Assembly: GCF_963678635.1 (NCBI RefSeq)
Contig: NC_087063.1
Coordinates: forward strand, 24,064,701-24,128,700
Source of the DNA: Symsagittifera roscoffensis
Lineage: Eukaryota > Xenacoelomorpha > Acoela > Convolutidae
Reading direction: 5' to 3'
DNA length: 64,000 bases
In this document: one piece after another, positions 55,360-64,000 of the stretch
Layout of the letters: every line of letters begins with the position of its first letter
Numbering within the stretch: position 1 is the stretch's first letter
Position numbers and translations under genes: made by a program
Notes under the pieces: model-generated
What the model was told of the DNA's origin: nothing
Database searches by the model: none
What the model saw: only the letters and a program-made list of their open reading frames with translations

Positions 55360-57976
55360 AGATTTAAGCTCATCATTTTTTTAACATTCGCCCGGAAGAT
55401 ACATATCGACGGAAAATAAAACTAAGTCCTAAGATGACTGGCTAACGTCTAAACAGAGCTTTACATGCTTTTCACCGTCTCTACCAAGCCAGTACTTTCG
55501 GTGATCTTTCTAACATCGGGTCGACAAAAACGTTACTGCTTTCGGCTTCGGTCAAAACACTCAAATTAACTTAATTACATGCAAAAATAGTGAGCTCATG
55601 GCTGGGTCTCAGTATCCCCAGACCACGAGGTCACTCCTAAAATCAGGGCTACTACTACTTATTGAATTGTTATTGTTTTTGTTCATTAGATAAAAATCAT
55701 CATCTCCATCGAAGATGGATCAACCCTTTCCCCCAACTCCTAGCTTCTCATCCTAGCAAAATGAATTCAGATGTTAATTAAATTCAAATCAGGACATGAC
55801 AGGGAAGCTAAAAATTTATATAAAACACTATCAGTTCCAGTCACGAGACCCCTCTGGATTCTTGAATCCGGGTAAATAAGGCCGTTATCTTCTTTCCGGA
55901 AGGCTGGTTCTCCACCCTTCACCGTTGTTCGCAACGGCCTTGCAACTATTGTAGCGACACAATAGTTGCAACTCGGAACGGTCTCTGCTATTCCTGCAAT
56001 CTGCTTGTTGTTTCTCAATCACGATTTCTGTTGTTATCGTCAGCGCAACTAATGTTATTGTGTTTTTCTTCGACGGCCGTTTCTGACATTTCTCAGAAAT
56101 ATGACGTCATAATTCGAATTTTTAAAATTTCAAAATACCAGAATATTCTAGCCCTCACCGTTTGGCCAATCGTTCCAATAACGCTCTTATTCCTTCAAAA
56201 TCGCCAATTCGGAAGGTTCACTGCTAAAATTTCGAATATGCTGAATCTGCATTTTGATCCATTCTGGTCGAATGTCACATTTTCTCTATAAATTTTTGTG
56301 AGCAAACGCTAGATTTTTCTATGTACATTTCAATTTTAGCTGGTCTATCATTCGCACTTATATATTTTGGCATGGTAATCGAAAAGATTTGTTTCCAACT
56401 CTTTCCTGGCAAGATAAATTTTGTTTAGCTTCTGGCCGAGATCAAGTTCCATTTTGAAATATTTGTTTTTAAATAAGAGCAAAAAATAGTGTCGGTTGAC
56501 GGAATCAAACTAGAGTCAATTCAAGTAGCCGCACCGAACGAGAGGATCCTCGCAAGACCCCTACAATTCTTGTTGCCTACGGAACAGAAGGACAACAAAC
56601 TACAAGATTGAAAACAAAGATGAACTATTTATAACATCGTGCCAAAGTATAAAGTTTTTCTCTATCAAACATTTTGGGGAATTACTTAAAAGATATTGAA
56701 CTGTCTTTTGCCGGTTATTTGCATTCAAATTAAAGCTTAAACCTGGAACTGCTTCAAAAGTGTCGTCGAGGCGTTTTTGTAGAGTTAATGGTATTGTATT
56801 TACGGAGTGATGGAGAATGATAAGCGATGCGGATGTCTTAATGGCAATTAATTTAAGGAGTCTGTTGATGTAAAGTCGTCACATAGAAATGAAACAAAAA
56901 ATTATCACGAAAAGAACTTTAAGAACCCTTAGCTGAGGGTTTTGCAAGGTTTTCGATTCAGTACTATTTAAGTTAACGCGTACGGTTTATCGATTAAACT
57001 CAACGACTTTACGGCAAAACGGTAGTAGTAACGGTCGCGGCGGTTAGCGGCCGAAAACGGGGCGAGCCGAGCAAATTTTTAAAGTTTATCCAACCACTGG
57101 AGGAAATCGAGGTAGAGATTCACTCAAAGAACTTGCTCGACACGATTGACGGTTAAAACGGTTGAACGGGCGAGACGAAAACGGTGTTTTCCAATTTTGC
57201 TCTAAATTCAGGCAAAAAAAAATTTTTTTGTCAGTGAAAGTTTTGGGAAAAGTTGAAATAACCTTTTTTTTTTGAGAAATTTTTGTTTTTTTTTGAAAAT
57301 TGTTAATTTTTTTTTGCGAAATTTTTTTGGAAATTTTCTGGATTTTTTTTTCACAAAATTTTTTGGGTTCGAGACTATCCTGGGGTAATAGGGTACTGGG
57401 TATGAACTAGGATTAGGTATCTAGTACGGTCCTAATCGGTTTGCAATTAACAACATCGTATGTAATTTATAGCACTGATAATCAAAAAAGTAGCACTTTT
57501 TTTTGGTTAAAAAACTAGCACAAATTAGAGTCTAAAAGTTAGTTGAAAGCACAGGTTCGATCTTACAAGTTTTTTGCAGGTAGTTCACCGGGCCTGAGTC
57601 CAAAAGTACACGAAGATTCCACAAAAAAAAAACAATTTCCGCATCTAAAGGTCCTTGGTTTTGGTATCCGTCTTTTTCGGTTGGCTTTTGTTCCAGTTGT
57701 CGCTCATCAGCACTTCAGAATCAGAGTTTGTAATTGTCTTCACAAGTTCAGATTAGAACATGGCAATTGTCTCCAGCTAGAGTGCGGAAGAAAGCTCCAA
57801 ACAATATATAAATTGCGACCAGATACAGTAGGTTGTTCGTCCCCTCGTTTTTCCCCTCGTTGATACAGTAGGTTGTTCGTCTTTTTCCGATGAGGTACTA
57901 CAAAAATCCTTGGCTGTACTACTTTCCTCGTTCGATGGATGCTTTGGTTGGATCATATAACCGGGATTGTCTGATG
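55360..57976 (-). other. BEL leader region, 2.6 kb
   Basis: Between the primer site and gag. It contains the outer 180-bp repeat (55525-55704), a CG-rich stretch (56990-57190), T-rich DNA (57200-57360), and a duplicated GATACAGTAGGTTGTTCGTC at 57826 and 57861. No coding motif recognised; open frames at 55767-56018 and 57777-57995 are short. Part may be a secondary insertion. Confidence 0.5.
55525..55704 (-). repeat. 180-bp direct repeat, leader copy
   Basis: Partner of 54147-54326. Both read CCAGACCACGAGGTCACTCC and end AAAAATCATCATC on the plus strand. Confidence 0.8.
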
Positions 57977-57994
57977 TCCCGAGTCGCGGCACCA
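57977..57994 (-). promoter_or_regulatory. BEL primer binding site
   Basis: TGGTGCCGCGACTCGGGACA on the minus strand (57994 downward) starts three bases after the 5' LTR end. It begins with TGG as required to pair with tRNA CCA ends. The sequence resembles the complement of a histidine tRNA 3' end; that identity is inferred from general knowledge. Confidence 0.7.
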
Positions 57995-57997
57995 AAA

Positions 57998-58457
57998 TAT
58001 TCTGGCCGTTTTTATAACTTTTTTATAACTTATAAAAACAGGAAACAGAATCAGTTTAATTCAAGAGAATCAATAAACGGCGAATTTTAGTAATTTTTTA
58101 TTGCACGGAAATAGCAACAACATTACACATAACAAGTTAAAAAGTGGGCTTGTTCATGCCCTGATTTGTGTGATTTATGTGTTTTTTCACAATGAGTTCA
58201 TACTTAGTTCACGCAGTTTAATTAACAGAAACTCATTTGCAAACCAATTTTGAACCGATTAAAATATTAGCATTTTTTGTTCTGTCAGGTTCGGCTCAAA
58301 TAGGATTCTCAAATGAAACGACTGAGGTGAGAATCGAACCCACGCCGAACTCCCCTGAACGCACTATGTATACGCTGAGCTATATAGCTGATTTTGCTAA
58401 GCAACTATACTGGCTTTATACTATACTTTCATACTTTAATGCTATGTAGCATTAACA
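57998..58457 (-). repeat. BEL 5' LTR
   Basis: 460 bp, 99.6% identical to the 3' LTR. Followed on its inner side by AAA and the primer site. On its outer side it does not end at the target duplication but continues into pol sequence. Confidence 0.9.
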
Positions 58458-59063
58458 TCCTCCACCCCCGAAAGAGCGAGAACCGGAACGAGCTTAACGA
58501 GCGGCCGAGTGTAGTGTCCGGAAACGGTCCTTAGGTTTGCGGAGCGGGCGGTGTTGTCTTTGCCGTAGTTTAGCCACATGATGCGTGCTAGTGGGTAAAG
58601 GCCCCTAGGGCTAGTGAATTCAACTAACCACACCATATCTCCCGTTTTCAAAGAGTATTCGGGAGTAGCATGCCACTTAACTCTTTTATTGAGTGTAGGG
58701 ACGTACTCACTTAACCATCGCTGCCAATTTGCGTTTGCGTACGTATGCGCACGGGCATAGCGTTTAGAGTGAGAATAGTTTTCACTCGACCTTAGAGACG
58801 GAAACTTTAGACTGTGCTGACCTAAGAGGAAATGATTCGGCGTCAAAGCCTCAAGACTATCGGGGTCGTCAGAAACGGGAGTGAGTGGACGGGCGTTTAG
58901 TGAACCTTCAACTAGGCACATGGTTGTGTTCAAAATCTCGTCAGACTTTCTTGACCCTAAGATTGCATAAAACACACGCTTACAACTGCGCACCATTCGC
59001 TCCCATGCTCCACCTTGATGTGGTGCACTTGGCGGATTATACTTCCACTTAATGCCGTTGTGT
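58458..59063 (-). pseudogene. Second copy of the BEL pol 3' end (integrase C terminus)
   Basis: Matches 49052-49660 at about 99%, with one 3-base deletion (one codon lost near 58945). It encodes the last ~185 residues of integrase from MVRSCKRVF on, in an open frame 58442-58996. It includes its own polypurine tract. At 59063 it stops abruptly and is fused to an LTR tip. Confidence 0.9.
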
Positions 59064-59075
59064 GTAGCATTAACA
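59063..59075 (-). repeat. 13-base outer LTR tip
   Basis: TGTTAATGCTACA on the minus strand, the first 13 bases of the LTR, directly followed on the outside by the target duplication CGTTG. It shows that the extra segment belongs to the same insertion. Confidence 0.8.
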
Positions 59076-59080
59076 CGTTG

Positions 59081-59656
59081 GGGGGAGGGGGTTTGTTGTA
59101 AATGGAAAAACGCTAGTGGGGGGGGGCTAATTTTAAGTTATATAAAAAAGTAACAAAAATATCAAAGTTAGGTAGAAAAAAATTCAATTGAACAACAAGT
59201 AACCAACGTAACCAACTTTAATTTAAAAGGTAGAAAATACTTTATGTGCGTTGAAATTTGCATCTCAGTAAAGTGGGAAAAAATACATTATAATTTAGTT
59301 TCATTGTCAGTGTCCACAAAAGTGAAAATAAATCAATTATAATAGATAAAAAAAGGATTTTGTGGCCTCGAAAAACAGTTATATTATAATCCATTTTTAA
59401 TTGATTATAATCGATTTGTTTTCATTTTTGTGAACACTGATGAGGAAACTCAATTTTAATCGATTTTTATTCTTGGAACTCCAATGCGGGTTACAACCCA
59501 TACTGGTCTAGGAATTTAGTGCAAGCATCCTAATTTTCTTCCGAAAATTTCAAGTATTAACAAAACGATGGCAATTTATTGATGCAAAAGACTTCTTTGA
59601 TAAAAAAAACTAGTTTTGAAAAAACAACAATTACAGTATAAGTAGGGCCAAATAAC
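59081..59656. other. Right flank of the BEL element with a short TIR repeat
   Basis: G-runs at 59080-59126. 59307-59442 has ends CAGTGTCCACAAAAGTGAAA and TTCATTTTTGTGAACACTG as inverted repeats and AATCGATT words inside, a relative of the element at 16946. CTCCAATGCGGGTT at 59478 resembles that element's end. Confidence 0.45.
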
Positions 59657-60069
59657 GGGTCTTATGCACTAAACGGCTCAAATCATTTTTTCTACATCTT
59701 TTGAACTGAAATTAATATGGTTGAATTTTTTTCTGCCATTTCAAATGAAATAGTTGTGCCGTTTCAAGCAGATAAAATTATTAGCCGAATTATTAATTTG
59801 AATTTTTGTTATGTCAAGCCATTTGTTAAAGTTTTTCTTGTCTGGGCAAGGTTTCACAAGTAATTCAAAATTAATTTGATTATTTTACAAAGTTCCATCT
59901 TTTCGGAAATTTCGGCTAATATTTTTTTATCTGCTGAAAAAATTGATCAGAATGCCTGACCGTCTAACTTGCATTTGATTGGCTAAACTTACCCAATCAA
60001 ATTCGGTCGCATAATTTCCAGCTTACGATGTACAAAATTTGATTTTGGGCCGTTTAGTGCATTAGACCC
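59657..60069. mobile_element. MITE with GGGTCTTATGCACT ends and 8-bp duplication (copy 2)
   Basis: 413 bp, ends GGGTCTTATGCACTAAACGGC and GCCGTTTAGTGCATTAGACCC. Flanks CAAATAAC and CAAATTAC (one mismatch). The interior matches the copy at 43088 in inverted order. Confidence 0.8.
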
Positions 60070-60144
60070 CAAATTACTGGATGATCCGTCTTTCTTTTGA
60101 GTTTGTTTTGATTCGCAGCCCTTTTTCTTTTTTTAATAATCCGG

Positions 60145-60555
60145 CTTTCAACAAAAAGATTTTATACCCCATTGAAAATAGCGACTTCCTGATTCAAAAT
60201 TCAAAAAGGTATTTCGCTTCCGACTATTTCTTGTAATGTTCTGGGGATTTGAAAATTGCCAAATTGGCCATGTTCTGGACTAAATCACGAGCGTTTTGAA
60301 GAATTTATTCGTTTTGCTGAGAGCATTACGCGAGTTATTTCTGCCTAGCGAATTATCCAGCACAACAAAATCGTTCCAATTTGAATTGAGAGCTAATCGG
60401 ATCGGTCGTATTAATTTCGTACGACTCAACATTTCGCACTTTGATATTGCCCACATTTTATAGGTCTTCAGTTTTTTCTTTTCCCAAAAACTATTCGATA
60501 TGAGTTCAGGGGCAGTCGGAACATTCAGGGCTTTGCCCTGATAAGAGCAGTCTTG
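60145..60555 (+). mobile_element. HINE-like repeat, second subfamily
   Basis: Core as at 17121-17602, with an intact 3' end: GCAGTCGGAACATTCAGGGC, hairpin CAGGGCTTTGCCCTG, then ATAAGAGCAGTCTTG. The 5' end is lost. Confidence 0.75.
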
Positions 60556-60694
60556 TTTGATTATCATTTACAGCATACGCTACTTACTCATTGATAGAAA
60601 TTTGAAACTTTCCCGCAAATTATTTATCTAAAATAGGCATCTTCAGACACCCGTAACTTTACGAACAATGATAGCAGTTGAATTATCGTTATTT

Positions 60695-61216
60695 TTGTTC
60701 CGACTTCGAAAAGGTGCTTGAACATTTGTGCTCGGGAAAATTTTAACTTTTTAAGTATGACGGAGTTTGTTATGCCATTCGAAAGTTATTGTTTTCATGA
60801 GCTCAAATTTAAAAAGATATTTTTTACCTGTGATCTTGTTTCGTAAATTTATGGTGGTTTAAAGATAGTCAATTTGGCCAGTTTGTAACATTAACGCTGG
60901 ATATATTTCGCGCTATTAACTCGTAAGCGTAGAAAAGTTTTTCCATCGTAATAAACCTCACAAATTGATTGAAGCAGTTTTTTCTCATATTGATGCTTTC
61001 GTTACTAGAAAGAAATATGTCACGTTGTTTGAAGAATTTTTTTGAAAAATAACATGACACGTTATGTCATGTTATTTGGCATATGGGGGATTTTCAAAAA
61101 ATCTGGAAAATTTTTGAAGTAATTTTTGAAACATTTTTTTTTTTTTATAAAAAAAAGCGACCTTAAGGAGCTTAAAAGGCAGTCCATAGACCTTAAAAAG
61201 CGGTCGGAACGATCTT
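60695..61216 (+). mobile_element. HINE-like repeat, diverged copy without 3' hairpin
   Basis: TTGTTCCGACTTCGAAAAGG start, internal family words, and GGTCGGAACGATCTTG at the end where the hairpin segment is deleted. An inverted scrap of the family core precedes it (60650-60694). Confidence 0.65.
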
Positions 61217-61229
61217 GTTTTTTTTTGTA

Positions 61230-61600
61230 GATGCCGCGTTGTTTTCTATTGCCAAAATGTATTACTTTTTGTTCAATTTAATCAATTTTTGTGAACAAAA
61301 TTGAGCCATATTTTTCATTCCAACAAGTCATGTAAGATTTCAGATATTTTTATGTAGATTCTACCCAGTGAAACAACAGTGGTTCTTTTATTGAGATTAC
61401 TTGTTTAAAATGAATGCATTTTGCCTCGTCATTAAACAGGTTCTATCCCCTTATAGCCCCAGAGAGTAACAACAAAAATTTAATGCCCGTGCTACGGATC
61501 TTGTTAACTATTCCACACTATGGTAACTTGTAACTATTCTCTCTCCCCCCATATAAAGAAAGAATTGAACAGTTCCCCCCTATTAACAAGATCTCGCACT
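61230..61600. mobile_element. Half copy of the GAGGCCGCGTTGTT foldback element
   Basis: Shares GCCGCGTTGTTTTCTATTGC and TGCCTCGTCATTAAACAGG with one arm of 44733-45300 and reaches its centre (ACGGATCTTGTTAAC, then AACAAGATC). The other arm is missing. Confidence 0.65.
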
Positions 61601-61741
61601 ACCAGTAGGTTTTTTGTTTAAGTTGGCTACAATTTGCTGGGGGCTTTAAAAGATAAAAACGATTGAAAATCTTAAATACACTACCCTGTTTTTCAACTTT
61701 TGGTTATCTACACGGATTTACTTTGTGCCTAATGTGACTAT

Positions 61742-61954
61742 TATTGCGTCAGCGGAGGTTTAATCTGTCTTAGAACTTGATCCAAATTGGTTGAACGAGC
61801 TTTTTTGCCGTAATTGTTTTGTTACTAGGAGCGAAATCTATCACAATGTACTTTATATGGCGTTTTTAATTTGTACATTGAATTTTTTGCTGCTCCATAG
61901 ACCTTAAAAGGCAGTCGGAAGATTCAGGGCTTCGCCCTGATACGAGCCGTTTTG
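61742..61954 (+). mobile_element. HINE-like repeat, 3' half
   Basis: From GCGTCAGCGGAGGTTTAATC to the hairpin CAGGGCTTCGCCCTG and ATACGAGCCGTTTTG. An internal deletion removes most of the poly-A/T part. Confidence 0.7.
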
Positions 61955-64000
61955 TCTGATTTTATGACTCAATGAGCTCAACAAACGATGATGGAGCCCA
62001 ATGTCGCCTGACAACCTGCTCAATCTCGAACGTAGCTTTCCGAAGACTTGGTTGTGACGATAAGATCTAAATGGTCAAAAATAGACTTGAGCCTTGCTTT
62101 GTTGAAGTTCAATGTTTTACATGCAAGTTTTAGGGAACTGACATTTTAAACGGCTCAAAATGGCGCAGTTTAGCGATATCAGTGCTGAAAAATGACGGGG
62201 CTTGACTAAGTTTAATGTCAAGAGTCTGTAAGATTTTGGGTACATATCACCACAGCAAGCCAATTCGGAAATTTGCCGATTCTGTCGCACCCTGTCCGTA
62301 CTGATGTTTTCAAATAGGTAAAATTAAAATCGTTGGTCAACCTGACATAGTTTACTGTGCTACTGAATTGATCAACCACTCATACCGATCTTTTGTATAG
62401 TCAATTAGTCGATTAGGTTTTCATTCTACCTTTGACTCATGAAAAAAAGCGGATAAATTTTAATTGTTACAGCCTTATCGACAATGGTGTTAAATTAAGC
62501 GCCGCAAAAATGTCCATTTTTTTTACCTGAAGCTTGTTGCATAGGTTGCAAAGATTTAGGCATTACAATTATTATCGCTATTTCTAGAAGCACTGAACTA
62601 TACTGCCGAACACCTATTAAAAGCAGTAAAATTGATCATGTTTGTTGAAATGTCATTTTGGGGCGTACGAATCTTAATACTGAGGTCATTAAAAAATTGA
62701 GTCACTGCAGTTTGAAACACAGGGTGGTAATTCGGACCAACATAAAGATGTTCAGATGACAATTAAACGCGTAGATGACAAAACGACAATTAGACGCCTA
62801 GTTTTTTATTTGCTTGCACCGATTGATGTAATTTCATTGCGCTTTTTTCTCGTCGTAATTTTGGCTTGAAATTGATCAGCTAATTTTACACTAATTTTAT
62901 TGCCTTTTATTGGGTTAGTTGCAGTTCGTGACTTGAGTGTCAGACATTTTTTGTGAGAGCTCGCGCGATATAATAACCTAATCAATTCTAAGAAATCGCA
63001 AAACAACGAAAAACTACTGGGTCTGTGTCTTGGAATAAAAAGAGGTTAGGGAGAATTGAAACACTTGAATTTGAGGAAACCAGATAAATTGTGCGAACTT
63101 CTCGCAGAAACTTCAGCCTTTCTTCTGAATAAATTCTACCAGAGCAACTTAATTAAACTTCACGATTTTAATTTCTGAAACTTCATCAGCAAATATATGT
63201 AAGAACGCAATATATTTTTCTTGTGAATATAAATTGATGCAAAAAAATTATATACGATGCGCTAATTTCCTCATTTTCTCTTGGTATTGTAAAATTTATT
63301 CAATTGTTTTCTTATTAAAAATTTGAATCTTACGATTTGTTGAAATCCAAATGAGACCATCCAGGAAAATGTTAAAAAATTGGTAGAGAAAGATAATTGT
63401 CGAAAAAAGAAAGAAATAATTCTGATTAAACTGAAAGAATTAACTTTAACGAGAATAATTTTATATATCTGTCTGTAGAGGAAATTTTTCCGAACAGTTT
63501 TTGTTTGCTTCAACGCCACTGTTTTCAAAAGTTTACTCAGGGAAAAATGTATACCCTTCTAAAACGTTCAAGATCAGTGCAATTTTTCGAAGTGCAATTT
63601 TTCAAGTCATTTGGTGTAAATTCATGTTTGAGAGAGAAGAAAGATTAGATGTGACTTTATTTAACTAACAATGAGAGATGGGCGTTGATATATAGCAACA
63701 AAAATTCAAAAGAAAAGTAGAAGATTTTTCAACGCTTCAAAAGATAAAATCGTTTCAAATTTTTCCTGTTGTTGCCAAAAGCACACCGCACCACATCTGT
63801 TTCACCAAAACTATTTCTCACGCTTAGGAAAACAAAGTTTCTGAAAATTAAAAAACAACGGTTGGGAGTTTTTGCATTTTTTTTTGGAAAACTGCAGGGA
63901 GTTTAATAAATTGTGGTGCAAACACGACATGTTTGTCAGAAAAAAAATCACAATGTCCCTTGCCTCGCTTAAGCAAACAAACAAGTGGTAATATCTGGTT
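61955..64000. other. No gene recognised
   Basis: AT-rich to the end of the window. Minus-strand open frames at 62806-63006 and 63271-63528 have no motif. No tRNA, rRNA or repeat boundary identified. Confidence 0.4.

Larger units (their letters stand above)
48592..59075 (-). mobile_element. BEL/Pao LTR retrotransposon with a duplicated LTR-pol 3' segment
   Basis: Minus-strand element with 460-bp LTRs (48592-49051 and 57998-58457), flanked by CGTTG on both outer sides (48587-48591 and 59076-59080), a 5-bp target duplication. The 5' side has extra DNA outside its LTR: 58458-59063 is a second copy of the pol 3' end, closed by the outer 13 bases of an LTR. Domain order from the 5' side is primer site, long leader, gag, CCHC knuckles, aspartic protease, RT, RNase H, integrase. 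Two LTR differences in 460 bp indicate a recent insertion, although gag-pol is interrupted by stops. The length of 10.5 kb exceeds typical BEL elements because of the leader and the extra segment. Confidence 0.9.

Noticed and set aside
56480-56600. Box B-like AGTTTGATTCC and a T-run on the minus strand in the BEL leader, resembling a pol III gene end
   Set aside because: No box A at proper spacing and no cloverleaf; only one weak motif.

Overview
The window is nuclear DNA of an invertebrate animal. It is AT-rich, has no operons, and carries a few spliced or single-exon genes in a dense bed of transposable elements. Two trypsin-family (S1) serine proteases with signal peptides, a BEL/Pao LTR retrotransposon, an APE-type LINE relic, hAT-like and other MITEs, and a rolling-circle-like repeat all fit an arthropod (crustacean or similar). 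No feature fixes the taxon. Exon joins below come from reading frame, splice sites and family motifs, not from transcripts.

Layout. 1-3.7 kb: AT-rich, no gene recognised. 3.7-15.5 kb: an S1 protease gene on the minus strand. Four exons can be assembled; the exon with the catalytic serine must lie left of the window or be lost. Its roughly 7 kb third intron (14638 down to 7603) holds nine head-to-tail copies of a ~525-bp repeat (9617-14342), itself organised as a duplicated ~2.1-kb four-unit block. 16.9-18.3 kb: a TIR element with a second-subfamily repeat copy inside it. 18.8-20.3 kb: a three-exon gene for a secreted, helical, unrecognised 194-residue protein with a hAT-like MITE in intron 2. 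21.5-25.7 kb: low-complexity tracts, MITEs and partial repeat copies. 25.9-29.0 kb: LINE relic (ORF1, endonuclease, RT fragments). 29.6-30.3 kb: decayed BEL relic. 31.3-33.2 kb: a complete three-exon trypsin-like gene whose 5' UTR and signal-peptide segment is duplicated upstream in inverted orientation. 33.2-45.3 kb: mostly repeats, including a 732-bp near-perfect hairpin, a second foldback element and a three-level nested insertion. 45.9-46.7 kb: a single-exon RING-H2 protein. 48.6-59.1 kb: a BEL/Pao element (minus strand) with 460-bp LTRs and a 5-bp target duplication; its gag-pol frame has in-frame stops but no frameshift, and its 5' end carries an extra LTR-pol segment. 59.1-64 kb: MITEs and partial repeats.

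The most interesting structure is the ~525-bp family. At least thirteen loci share a 5' hairpin (CTTTCG-ATA-CGAAAG), a subterminal inverted repeat (GTTCCGACT / AGTCGGAAC) and a 3' hairpin (CAGGGC-TTC-GCCCTG) about a dozen bases from the end. This layout recalls Helentron/DINE-1 (HINE) elements. Two subfamilies have different cores but the same 3' end, and the family forms dimers, trimers and a higher-order array. The second highlight is the BEL element, whose LTRs differ at 2 of 460 positions although the coding region has six stops, and whose LTR contains a tRNA-like box A/box B sequence.
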